Positions 13,840 through 25,467 of a stretch of 64,000 nt of DNA are shown piece after piece. A model generated the notes under the pieces. It did not search any database. It had not been told where the DNA came from and worked only from the letters and a program-made list of their open reading frames with translations. Every line of letters starts with the position of its first letter. The first letter of the stretch is position 1. Origin of the DNA: Amphibalanus amphitrite (taxonomy: Eukaryota; Arthropoda; Thecostraca; Balanomorpha; Balanidae); assembly GCF_019059575.1 (NCBI RefSeq), contig NW_024881628.1, positions 1 to 64,000 of the forward strand, written 5' to 3'. Position numbers and translations under genes: made by a program.

Positions 13840-14100
13840 TGGACTCACCCGAGGGCTCTAATTTTAATGCGATTATTAAAGTAATTCAACGCCCGGAATT
13901 AATCATAATTACCCCAGCCGGCCCATCAATTCGCTTGTCTTTATGTAGAAACGTTAATTTTCCGAGCGAGTGGATCACGACGTACTCCAATGGCCGGCCT
14001 ATTTCGCCGAATTGCAGTCTCACGAAATTTCCGCCATCATTTCTGGCCCGTCCTATAAAGCGAATTTATTGTTATGACATCACTTTATGAAACATTCGGA
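13840..14100. promoter_or_regulatory. Candidate intronic enhancer, homeodomain-core cluster
   Basis: Between 13857 and 13914 about eight ATTA/TAAT cores occur in under 60 bp (including AATTAATCATAATTACC), in an otherwise GC-rich neighbourhood. Further cores and TTTAT/TTTATG words follow to 14090. Such clustering is typical of homeodomain-bound enhancers. Function is inferred from motif density only. Confidence 0.35.
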
Positions 14101-14434
14101 GCGACCCGGCCAGCCGCGCGCCGTGGCTTGCCGCGTGAATTATTCCCAAATGAAACGCGAGCTGGTTGGTCGGCCGACGGCTGTTCTCTAAACGGCTAGC
14201 TGAGCGTTAGCCGCGTGCCAGGCGCCGTGTCAGGACAGAGGGCAACTGTTGAGGCAGTACCAATGAATTCCCACTGGATTGATCACAGACAGCCCCGGAG
14301 TTGGTCCCGTTCAACCCGTCCCTATTAGTCCCGTCGCGGCTCGCTCCGCCTTTCCCAGTCCTTTTCAACTCATTCCTTTCCGTCCCCCACCCCTTGCCAT
14401 CCGTTAACCGTCTCCCATCCCATCCCATACCGTC

Positions 14435-14540
14435 CCCTCGCCGTCTCTGTCTCTGTCCCCGTCACCGTCTTAGTCTCAGTCTCGGTCTCCGTCTCAGTCT
14501 CCGTCTCCGTCTCAGTCTCTGTCTCAGTCTCCGTCACCAC
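14435..14540. repeat. GTCTCN hexanucleotide repeat
   Basis: Repeated GTCTCA/GTCTCC/GTCTCT units in the opa intron, imperfect, about 100 bp. Confidence 0.85.
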
Positions 14541-15828
14541 CACCAGCTAATGACTGCGTGTCCCCCGTACCGTTTGTGTACCCGGTTATGCCAGTTTCGC
14601 CCGGGGCCTTGAATAAATAATCTCCCGATGATGTATTGCGATACACACTGGTCCGCAGCGTTATTAATTGTTACCCGGGCGTAAATATTTGTCTATTCAA
14701 TCGACCCAGAAGTCGCGAGCGGCCGTTGCGTTTTCAAAATACCTGCCGAACGTCGGGTCGTAGGCGTCAGAAAGCCGGCCGGCCTGCGCCGCCCTGTTCT
14801 GCGCTGCGGTGTGACCTGGAGGTCGGCTCTGTCTCTCCAGTGACCAGGTCAGGTCACGGGGCACACGCTCTGGTGTAAACACCATACCGAGTGGGAGAGT
14901 CGGAGAGATTGACATGCCTAATAAAGGCCGGGTCAGCTGTGGCCGCTGGCCGCGTGGCCTGCGCGTGGGAACGGCGCTCGGGCCGGGCGCAGTTTTTGTA
15001 CCGGCCGCCGGCAGGAAATTATGAACGCTGCATATCACAGATCCGATGCACCGGCTAGATAGAATGAGAAACAGAGCGAGATAGGTCGGCCGGACTGGGC
15101 TGGACGAAAAGAGGAGGGATAGGAGTGGGAAGAGGGAGATAATCTTTGAGAGAAGAGGGCAGGGGAAATATAAGTCGCTATTGTACTCCAAATAACAAAA
15201 TCATGGGACGGAAATGCCACAGTAGTAATGTAAACAGATAGGGAAATGGGTCAAGAACAGAGGAAAGTGGACAATGCGGAGAATGCTTGAAAAGACAGAA
15301 TAAGCCCTTTGTGAATAAATCCTTCTAAAATGACACACTCCGTCCAAAAGACCAACAAAACAGGTGGCTCATCTTGCCACAGGACCAGACTATCTCTTGA
15401 CGCACAAGGACTGTCTCCTGTCACACAGCTCTTCTGAAGAGATGATGTGACAGTGACACCATAATTTCCAGCCGTCATCCTCTTTATCAAAACAAGGAAA
15501 CGTGATATTGCCGCCGACGTCGAAAACAAATAAATCTCTGCAGCGCGCTCCTCAGCGGCGGGTGTCTCGTCGAGCCGGGAGCTGCCGGGAGCCGCCTGGG
15601 TGACGCGGCTCCGCTGGAAGCCCTGTCGCAGCTGTCGCAGCTAGTCGCAGCTCTGTCGCAGCCATATCGCCCCCCCACTCGCGTCTCTGTGCGTCACGCG
15701 GTGTGTCGCACCAGCCCGAACACGGCGAGCCGTGTGGCGGCCTATTGTCGGTCCGATCCAATCGGGACCCGGCCTTATCACGACTGGGATCGGCTGCTCT
15801 GGCCGGTGTGCGGACGCTCCCCCTATCT

Positions 15829-15914
15829 GGGGGAGAACTGTTCAAGAACTGTTCTCCCCCGTATCTGGGGTGTAAGCCGGCCCCGCGCGCGGCCCGGCTT
15901 ACACCCCAGATACG
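15829..15914. repeat. Two adjacent strong hairpins
   Basis: Hairpin 1: GGGGGAGAAC (15829-15838) with GTTCTCCCCC (15851-15860). Hairpin 2: a perfect 21-bp arm 15860-15880 pairing with 15894-15914 around a 13-base GC loop. The two share base 15860. The stability is far above background for the region. It may be a remnant of a foldback transposon or a structured RNA element in the intron. Confidence 0.8.
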
Positions 15915-16332
15915 ATCACACGTGACGCGAGTACACACTGCCAATAAATCCGGCCGCATCAATCATCCTGTTTAATCAAACCGTTCGTGTGCGATCTCTC
16001 ACACACCCCGGATTGGTCCTCCCCTCGTGACGGTCGCTCCGAAAAGGCAACCAAAGCGTCACTGAAAGCGACGAGTGGCACCACCAAAGCCGCGGGGTTG
16101 GGTAGAAACGACACCGCGAGTGCGTATTTCAGAAGCGGCTCTCGACTTGTTCCCAAACACGGCCGAGACGAGAGGTGTTCAAGTGCAGTGCGCCACGCGG
16201 TCCGTCGCCCGCACCCAGCGCGAACTGCGGCCCGGCGTCCGGCCCGGTGCGTTTTGTTATGCATATGACACTGAGAATAAAGCCGAGAACGTGAGCGCCA
16301 TGCCAAACGAGGAAAGAACAGGCGAAAGGCTA

Positions 16333-16377
16333 GGAACGAGGAGTGTGAGGAGTGAGGAGTGAGGAGCGAGGAGCAAG
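16333..16377. repeat. GTGAGGA heptamer repeat
   Basis: Short tandem run of GAGGAGT/GTGAGGA/GCGAGGA units in the opa intron. Confidence 0.7.
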
Positions 16378-16779
16378 TAGTTAGAAAATAGAGGTGGGGC
16401 TGAGAGTTAGAAAATCTAGGAGGGAATACTTTAGTTTCGAGAAGCTGGAACTGAAGCGGAGTGAGCCTTAGTCTGCAGTTGGCTTTGTAGTTAGTTCAGC
16501 CATGTGATTAGACGTACACACTGGTTCGATATTGAATTGGCCCTGATTATGCAAGTATCATGGCCGCGACAGATTTTGAGATGTAATTGCGACTTACCTG
16601 ATAAGTTATGGTTTCGATTTCAGAATCAATTTCTATGGAACCAAACCAGTAGTCAACATGTTCAAATAAAGATAGGTGAACTAAAGCTGTGCAAAACGGG
16701 CATTGTTTTTCTTTCACTAGGGCGTTTATTTTCTGTTGGGAGCAGGAAATTGCACGGTGCCATGCACGTAATTCATGAC

Positions 16780-17060
16780 AACTTTCGCACATTAATTTTG
16801 TTGTAATTAATCTGACTGAATGAAATGCAACTGTGATCACAAATTCATTGGCATTGTTCTTAATTACCATAAACTTAATTAGCTCTTGCTGATAGATGTA
16901 GTTTTCCTTCTAATAATGTGACGACAAAGTGTTTATGCTGTACCTGGAAGTAGCAAGCAGCTGCAATGGGTATAATGCCGTCTGATGTGCCATATTTTAT
17001 GGCTATTAATTAAGAAACTGTGTAGAATTGAGTCAGCAAAGAGCAGTCATTACTTGATTT
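16780..17060. promoter_or_regulatory. Candidate intronic regulatory patch, TAATTA-rich
   Basis: TAATTA-type sites recur (16803-16810, 16859-16866, 16876-16881, 17006-17012) together with CATTGTTC-like Sox-type words at about 16852. The patch lies in an AT-rich island (16.5-17.3 kb). No coding signal was seen. Confidence 0.25.
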
Positions 17061-20000
17061 GCTGTTATAAATATTATAATGTTGTTTCTATTGTATTTTG
17101 GCATAAAAGATACTGATATCGGAAGCTAGAAATGCATAGATAAGCAAGGCACCCAAAGCAGCATAATTATGAACATTACTTCTAAGCAAATTTAAATGAA
17201 GTCTTCTCAACATTGAAACAAACTAAATGCGATCTGTAATAGTCTCTTGGGCCTAGCTATCAAATGCTTACACTAAACGTAATTACAACAAAATGTTTCT
17301 GTAGCTTATCTGATTTTAGGTGCGCAGCTAGTGCCAACTAACCTCCCCGTCCATTGCTCATCTTCAGTCCCATTAGAGCCCACTCTGCGCTGTGCTGATC
17401 GCATTACCACCAAATCTAACCTCATCCCGCTCACACACATACAAGCGTCGGTCTCCCTCCACAAGCGCCCGCTAACCTAACTCGATCTGCCGTCCCCTGG
17501 GGACCGATCCCGCATCTGCAAACCACCGTCCCCCGGGGACCGATAGCTCGCTGCCACCGGAAACAGGGGGTCAAATGGGGGCTCGCCGGCGCGTGGGAGA
17601 CGGATGAGGGGTCAGCTGCCCCCTCCCCCTCCCACGACCCATCATCGGCGGCGCCGGTGTCTCATGTCAGGACAGTTCGCACCCCGGTGTCGCCGCCGCC
17701 GCCGGCCGGCGTTCGTCCCCGTCAAAACACAGCTGGGAGTGGCTCAGCACGACGGAGGCTGGACGACACAGTCAGCCGACGGATGAACGGATTGGGATTT
17801 CAGCTTCACCCGAATGGCATTACATCACCTCTGCCCATTTCAAGGAAATCAAATGACCAAATGAGCTAAGTATGAAAACATTTGGATCACCAATCGAACA
17901 GTGCTGGAAGAAAAAAAATATATGTGATAGTGTTTAACCATATGGCCCAACAGAAGGCATGTCTTCACTGCTCCTTTCTGGCCCATTCCAGGGCTATGCC
18001 ATCCTCCAGACCCACCGCTCCACTCCTCCCCTGCCGCCTCCGCGTCTCGCCGTCGCTCTGGGCAGCTCATCCGGTCGAGAATGCAGTCGGGCAGCGCGCT
18101 GGCCGTTTTTGCGGCCCCGAGCGGCGCAGAGGTGCATGGCAGCAATCCCGCGGCAGGCCGACGGACTGAGTTGTGTGGCATCGCCGCATCGCTGCTCAGG
18201 AGAAGCCGGTGGAGCTCTGAGACTAGGGCCTCGGGCGACGGAAAGGAGCAGTGGCAAGAAGTGGGGTTGGAGAGGGGAGTGGAAGGAAACAGGAGGAGAG
18301 CGGGGAGGGAAATTGAAATTTTAAATTACAATCTACCGGTATGACTAAAAAATAAGAGGCCTCGAATAAAAAGGAGGAACCCTTGGCATGTGTCGTAAGC
18401 TCTCACTTCCATTATGCAATGTTCCGGTTGCCATTTCAACCAGTCTGGCCCAGTTGTTACTCTGGACCATTAGTTAGTTACCTATTCCCACCCCTCTGCC
18501 TTCAATGTTCAACTAGTGAACTGCCACAGCCACCTCACTCGGTAAGATTCAGCAAAGTAAGGAAGTGACCCGCAGCCTAACACGACCCTCAGCCACTCTG
18601 CACACCCCAGCTCACTGCTCAATGCTCAGTCGGGTGACGCCTCCGGCCAAGCAGGCAGTCGGGTGCGTGCCACGCGGCAGTATTGCTCGCCGGCTGAGGC
18701 ATGGGGTGCCGGCAGCGGACGCTATTACCGGAGCCGGACCTGTTTGCCGTAAAGCAGAGCACGGTAGCCGAGGAGGCGGACCGCCGCCGGCCAGAGGCTG
18801 ATTTGTGAGCCGAGGGGAGGCAGGGGCGGCGACCGGACGGCCCACGCTGCACGCGCATCGCACCAAACCGGCGCGATCGGGGAGAGGGTCGGAGGAATGG
18901 AGAGGAAGGATGGCACAGCTCCGTCTATTTCCGTTGAAAGTCATGCTTACTCCTCAATCTTCGATAAAACTACGCTTGCACACTAGCCTACTTGATAATT
19001 TCCAGCACATGCTTGAGATAAATTAGGGCAACTTGTTAGTCGCAAAGTCCACAATGCAAGGTACGACGACGATGACATTGATATGTTTCAGACTACCAAG
19101 GCGCCTCAATAACAAATTAGGGGTAATTTGTGAGGCATAGCGTTATACAAGTGAACAGAAGCTGCTCATTGAAAGGAGCCAGCAGTGGTCATGTTTTTTT
19201 GCGATTTGCGATATAAATTACGGAGTGAATGGTGAACATATTTATTGTTCGCCTAGATGAGCATCTTCAGATCATAACTGAGCAAAGCAGTAAGCACTTG
19301 AATGAAAATGTATTTTTAGAGTGCTCTTCTCTTATACTGTTTATTAAGATTGACATTTTTAGATAGTTAATATAAATTTCCTCTTTTATAAATGGTGTAC
19401 TAGATTCAAATGATAAAAATTGCCCGTCTATTCGACAACACAACAATCAATCAACTTCTGTCGCAGATGGTATGCCGGCTCTAACAACCACTTTGGGGAG
19501 GCTACCCTCACCAGTACCGTTACTTCTCGTCGCGGAGACCCCGTTCGGCCGGCAGGGCACACACTCGCCCCGACAGACTGAGCTCAGATGGCATCTGATG
19601 ACTTCGATCTGTGGCGGCGACGGCTGCCGCCTGCCGGCCACCCGACCATAACACCCCGACGGGACGGGGACGGAGACGGGACGGGAAGGCGACGGGACCA
19701 GACGGGTGCCAGGGAGACCTCCCAAGGCGATCGTCTCACCCCAAGTGGCCCTCGACCGCCCTCCCCCCGCCCCCGATCGAACCTCCATTTAAACCGCCTT
19801 GATTTATTGACCACTGTAAACCCTGGCGCGGCCTACACGGCCTGACCACCGCGAATGAATCTGGCCAGTGACCCGCCCACTCTACGGTAGGTAGGTGAGC
19901 TTCCGCCTCCACCAAGAAAGGTAACTCTCTGGACATCATCGTTCTCTGAGGCAGCACCCAGGCCACTTGCTACCATCCCAGGATTCGAAGGCACCCTCCA

Positions 20001-21378
20001 TCGCCGCCGCCACCCCCGCAGTACGACCGTCATTACGAGGACAGTGCCGGGCCGGTCCTACACACTCTGTCGCCCGCACATTCCACGCGAAGCGAGCACA
20101 CTTTTTTGTCGGACGAATTAACATGAGAAATATTTAAGGGAAAGCCCGGAATATCGCACGGTCGCGGCGTCCGAGTTACGAGACTGGCCAGATGGATAGC
20201 AGTGCGGGCTCGGTCCGAACAAGGACAATCTTTTTGTTTCGCGTCGGCCGGGACTCGCAGAGAGAAATGACCGACAGAAAGGAGCCGGTACTGCTCGCTC
20301 ATCTGGGGCGATCTACGAGTGCTTTAGCTTCAAGTGGCCGTGGCGCCTCAAAGGACACGGTCCGGCCAGGTAAAATGGTCACCGGTTAACAAATGACCAG
20401 TCGACCGGCCCGTAATGATGAGATCGGAGACAGAGCGGCCGTCCGACTCCGGACTCGGAGTCCGAGAGTCATCTCGGGACGGACCGGGACCATGTAGGGA
20501 CGGTCCCGGTCTCCCGGTCCGCCCGAGCGAGCCTGGTGAAGCGGCCCGGCAGCACCACCCACAGACGGATGACACAGTTTTTGCCGTAGCGGAATGTGAA
20601 ACATTTTAAACAATGACACGGCCGGCGAATACTTTGTATGTAAATCGGCACGTCTGTCGCATTGTTGGGATATCTGTGCGCTAGTCGCGTTGGGCGCGTG
20701 CGAGCGACACTGCTGAGGAGCTAGCTGGCACCCGGCGCGTGACGAGAATGCCGAACATCTCGTCACCTCGAAGGGTCGGTTCGAGGAGCTGGTGACATGA
20801 TCGACCCGCGATGGAGCGGTCTAAGAAACATCTACGATCAGACTGGCGTCCAGCGGACGATCGAGTGACTGAGAGAGCGACCAGGACAGAAACCGATCGA
20901 GCGTCGAGCGCGCGCCGGGCGAGCGTCGGGCGGACGCCGGGCGGACGCCGGGCGGGGAGTCGGCGTTTACGGCCCCGGCCGGCGGACCAACAAACAACAA
21001 CGGCCCTCAGCGTCGCACGCGCCGGGACTGCGGAGGGACGACCGAAAGAGACCCAAAGTGGGATCAGAGACAAGCTGAGTGCGAAGTGAGAGCTCACAGC
21101 AGCGATGATCGATTGTTTGACAAGGTTTGACTGCTGCGTCAGGATTGTTTAGATAATATCTCGCAGCAGCAGGTCGGCGATCAGATGCCAAGATAGCGGC
21201 GCAGTGCATCGAAATTATCACCCTTTTGGAGCCTAACTGATTACGGCGACCATACACGATAAAATACACATGTACGGTTACACAAAACGCACATATCACA
21301 CACTTTTACGACTAATCCCACCCAAAACTGATATCAACAATGACAAGCCCTTTGTTTGCGCCAGTCGGCGGATCTTAC

Positions 21379-22342
21379 CTGTATGTGTCCGTTTGTGGAT
21401 CTTGAGGTTCTCGGAGCGCGCAAACACCTTGCCACAGCCGGGGAACGGGCAGGGGAACGGCTTCTCCCCCGTGTGCACCCGGATGTGGTTGACCAGCTTG
21501 TACTTGGCCTTGAAGCTGCGTCCGTTTCTGGAGCAGCTCTGCCAGCAGCAGGCGTGGTTGGTGCACTCGGGACCGCCCACGTGGTCCACGGTCAGGTGGT
21601 TGACGATCTCGTGCAGGCTGTGGAACGTCTTGTTGCACACCTTCTTGGGCGACGGCTGGTCGGGGTCGATCCACTTGCAGGTCATTTCCTGTTTGAGCGG
21701 CTGGCGCAGGTAGCGGTAGCAGCCGTGCGGGCCGGCCATGGCGCCCATGTTCCAGTTCATGTGGTGGTTAAACTGTTGGCCGGAGAGCTGCTGGAACTGC
21801 TCGGCGCCGTACATGGAGCCCAGCCGCATCTGACTGTTCATGGCCGCGTGCTGCTGCTCGTGCAGACTCGGCAGCACCATGGCAGGATCGTGGTGCGACA
21901 GACCCGACGACGCGAACACGCTGTGGTGCTGCTGAGGGAGGTCGTGGCCGCTCAGCGCTCCCAGAGAGCCGGCCATGTGATCACGCCGCAGGAAGAAGTC
22001 CCTGGCCGCGTACGAGCCCATGTGGCCGTGCATGCCGTGGTGGCTGACCGGTACGCCCATGCCGTAGCCGTTCTGATACTGGTTCTGCATGCTGGCCTCT
22101 GCTGCCGACATACTCGGGCCAAACATGAGTCCCACCGGGCCGTGGCCGGCCTCCATGAACGGACTCACCACCGGTTTAGTGTCCACGTGCATCCTGGCGG
22201 TGGGGGCGAACGGTGCTCGCCACAGGTCGCCGGTGGCCGGACACGCCGTCGTCTCGTCGCGCGGGGGCGCACTGCCGGAGAGGTCACCGCGCGGAGCGCA
22301 CGCCACAGGACCCAGCAAGACACTGCCCCGCTCTGAAACCAT
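21379..22342 (-). CDS. opa: Zic/odd-paired zinc-finger transcription factor, coding exon 1 (residues 1-322)
   Basis: Encodes the N-terminal part of a nuclear sequence-specific DNA-binding protein of the Zic/odd-paired family (pair-rule and neural patterning roles are known for the family). Visible in order: a ZOC-like motif SYAARDFFLRRD at residues 110-121; a conserved block before the fingers (YRYLRQPLKQEM, 209-220) with an LKQE SUMO-type site at K217; finger 1 of the CWCH2 type (C222, W224, C236, H249, H254); finger 2 (C265, W267, C270, H286, H290); finger 3 (C298, C303, H316, H320). The start is the first Met after an in-frame TGA five codons upstream (22357-22355) and has A at -3 and G at +4. 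Met51 and Met63 are possible later starts. The exon stops after one base of the Gly322 codon, at a GTAAGA donor (21378). Reading on into the intron would add 26 unrelated residues before a stop. The family call is certain; opa rather than another Zic paralogue rests on arthropod-like features. Confidence 0.96.
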
Positions 22343-22960
22343 AATACGCGGTCTTCAGACGGACGTGTGCGCCGCAGGAGGTGCCCTCTGCAACAGAGGC
22401 GCCGCGTGCGATTCGTTCTCAGTCAGCTGGAGGCCGGGTCCCGCGGTGCTGACCGGCCAGCCGTCCGCTGATTGGCTGTCAGACAATGGAGCCGGCCGCT
22501 GGACCAATGGCCGGCCGGCTCGGAGGCGGGGCGTGCGCGCCCTCCGGCTGGGCGCCCAGTGGGACGCTATTGGTGCGCGCAGCGGCGCGGTATGTCTGCC
22601 CGGGAGGAGGGCTGCGCGCCGCGGCTGGGCGCCGCTCGACACCGCGGCGCGCGACACACGACGGCCGCCGCGCCGAGCTGCCGGCGCGCCGCAATTACCT
22701 CCTTCCGCGCACCGATCAGCGGCTCCAGAGGAGAGCAACGCTAACTAGTCGATAGCTTAATTAGCCACCGGGCGTGGCTGAGTCGCGGCGGGCGCCGTCC
22801 AGCGTCCCGCGGCTGCGCGCGCGGCGGGCTGCGGGAGGGGGGCGACAGGCCTGGAGAGCGGCGACGCGGGGGTCATCGCGGCGTGAGCAGGCGTCACGGC
22901 GGGTCACCCGCCGCCGCCGCCGACTCCCGGTGACCTCTTCATTGAGCGGTGGCCGCCACA
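22343..22960 (-). promoter_or_regulatory. opa: Presumptive opa 5' UTR and CpG-rich promoter
   Basis: This strongly GC- and CpG-rich block lies immediately upstream of the opa start. It holds CCAAT boxes in both orientations (minus-strand CCAAT at 22464-22468 and near 22567-22571; plus-strand at about 22504-22508), a usual sign of an NF-Y-type promoter. I see no convincing TATA box, and the transcription start cannot be placed. A CTGTTGCAG on the minus strand near 22390 could be an acceptor of a 5' UTR intron, but no matching donor was established. Confidence 0.5.
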
Positions 22961-25188
22961 CGCGCCGCCTTTGGCCCATCAGGGAGCCACCACCGCTGAG
23001 ACGAACACCGCAGAAAGCGACAGTGAGGCGCCCCATACAGAGGGCGAAGGCCGAGAACGGAGCTGGGGCATTGATGGAATCAGGAGCTTACTACTCAGTT
23101 AACGGGAAATCAGCTGGTAGGCATAAAACGCGATAATTCAAGGAGAATAAACAGAAACCCCTTGAAAATACTACAACTTTTGTCGACACTGCCGCGATAT
23201 CTAGCAGACACTGCACAATTCCATATCAAAAGAGCTTATATGTAAAGGCATACCCTACCTACGTGATGTTCATTTGCTAATGTAGAATGGCCTGCCCAAT
23301 GTCCGCAACATACAGCCGCTGATGACACAGGGAGCAAACAAATGGGGTAATTTACCAGTGAAGCACCCCATTACACAGATGACACAGGGCTAAGTACACA
23401 TCCCGGTATGATTTGTGTTACAGGTGGCATTGGACTCTTAATTGAGCCAAAAATGGCCGTCTAATGTCTGCGCAAGCCAAGCACAGGCATGTAATGATTG
23501 TGTTCATCAACGCACATGTCTCATACAAAAGTTAATAGGAGAATTGGGACCATTAGAAAAGAGCCGAACATATTTATGATAATTCCGTGTACAGGCTGTT
23601 GAAATAAATATTATCAGTAGAAGAAACGACCAGCATACCAGCCGGCAGCCTGTATCTATGAGCAAGATCTGCAACATTAGCGGCAGATGTCGTTTTGATG
23701 GTAGGTGACGAGATACTATGCTGACACGGTGATATGATAGCGCAATGATACGATGACACTATGATACGATACCGTAATGATACGATGACACGATGATACA
23801 ATGGCCCGATAACACAATGATTCGATGAAATGATGAGACAAGGACATGGTTGAACAGGAATGTGTGGTTGAGAAGTTGCCTCCGACTGAGTGTATGTAGT
23901 TATCAGGTGAGACCACTGCTTGAATCGCACCCAGCGTACTGTGCTTGACTTCACAAAGGGACGTCGTGTTTTGATTCCGACTGTTTTTAACCATTTCAAA
24001 TATGTCGACAATAATATCCAAATAAAGCTACATCAATAGATGTCAAGATTAAACATCTTCGCGCTTTCTGGCTTAAAAATAGCATCACAGCTTTTAATAA
24101 TTTCACTCCGTTGCTGCATCACCCAAAGACTTGCTACATGCATGCTACATAAGTCTCTAGCAGGTCAGCAGTCACGGCATGGTGATAAAAACTCTATTGC
24201 TTATCATACGAGTAGACCCGATTTCATGGACATCAATGATCCGGATCACGCTTACGGTTCTCGATTTTTATTTCGTTGCATGTCTAAGAGATATGCTACA
24301 TGCCCACATATAACCGCAACATAACCACACAACGAAGTCCAATTTCGATCACACAACCACAAGTCGGCTGACAGGAAAACGTTGTTGGGTCGGATAGGAA
24401 CTCGACTGCCTACTTTCTTAGACCTCGGATCTACCCCTGATGACTTCTTTGTTAATCACTCCGCGAGCAGGGCCGCCAAGCTGGGTCCTATGGCGTCATA
24501 CCACGCCAGTTGTCAGTGACATCAGCAGTGACGCTCCTGCTGACTTCAGTGACAGCCGATCGGTCTTCTGACGGCATGCGCAATGTCACGGAGCTCGTCA
24601 CCATTAGCTACTCGTCTGAGTCACAGACCTGTGCACCGGCACTACTGATATTTGGTGGTTTGGTGACATGATGGTTCTATGGTGCGATGTAGCACCCACG
24701 ATGACGCAGGTCAGATGTGAGTTGTTCTTTGAATGGGTCGTGAGGCAGCTGCTTTCTAAGTAAGCACATTTTTAAAATGAAATATCTCTCGAAATTGGAC
24801 TCTGGCTGATGTCCATTGTGCAGTGATGAAAACACCGGAGAGTAATATGACGTTGTTATCATTCACCATTTAGCTTCACTAATTCATTCTGAGTAGCGTT
24901 GCTTGCATTTTCTGGCATGCTTATTATCAATGCAATTTTCAGCTATTTCTAATAGGCATTCTTTTTCCGTTGCGTTGTTAGACCTTTACATATTTCGCCG
25001 ATCTTTGAAACATACATCGGGCGGTTCAAGAGACGAACAACATTATTGATCGATGATCAGAAAAGTGAAAACAATGGAAAGAGGCAACATTGCAAACCGG
25101 CGTAAACGGCATCTAGGTTCAAAGATGTTGAAGATGACGTTAGATGACATAGCTAAGGCAATGCAGCTGATTTTGATTAAGTAGACAA
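22961..25188. other. opa upstream flank, no gene seen
   Basis: Moderate GC falling to AT-rich. A degenerate ATGATACGATGACACG-type simple repeat lies at 23728-23845. No transposon ends were recognised. It may hold upstream regulatory sequence of opa. Confidence 0.5.
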
Positions 25189-25467
25189 TAGCCGTTTTCA
25201 CGACGGGATATCCGGCGAATGCACTTGATTTGATCAAATCTGCACCTTATTTCTTTTACAGCAAATATCTTCATTTTATGAATTCATTTCAGTGTTTTAA
25301 TCGATGATGCTCTCTGATAATATGACAAAGCAGGCATATAAGCAATTAGTGCAACCCTAGCTGATAGCTGCTAAGAGACCCACTGAACCTGATTTGACCA
25401 AATCTGCACCTAATCTGTACCAGATGTGCACTAAATGTGTACCAGATGGCCGTCGTGAAAACGGCTA
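25189..25467 (+). mobile_element. Tc1/mariner-like MITE, copy 1
   Basis: The element is flanked by TA on both sides. Terminal inverted repeat TAGCCGTTTTCACGACGG (left), with its complement CCGTCGTGAAAACGGCTA on the right. The inside has repeated TGCACC/GTGCA words near both ends and a shared core (GCATATAAGCAATTAGTGCAA). It is homologous along its length to the copies at 45039 and 61110. There is no open frame, so it is non-autonomous. Confidence 0.85.

Larger units (their letters stand above)
5200..21378 (-). other. opa: 16.2 kb intron of opa
   Basis: A GT-AG intron (donor GTAAGA at 21378, acceptor CAG at 5200), phase 1, splitting the finger 3-finger 4 linker. I found no further exon: open frames here are short, lack recognisable domains, and mostly reflect GC-rich composition. 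The intron alternates GC-rich blocks (for example 5.5-7.2, 7.7-9.3, 13.1-13.4 and 18.6-21.0 kb) with AT-rich patches carrying repeated ATTA/TAAT cores. No transposon of the families seen downstream of 25 kb was recognised in it, which could mean constraint on the intron. Confidence 0.9.

Noticed and set aside
21356-22336. 326-aa plus-strand open frame opposite opa exon 1
   Set aside because: Antisense shadow of the GC-rich opa exon; no domain recognised.
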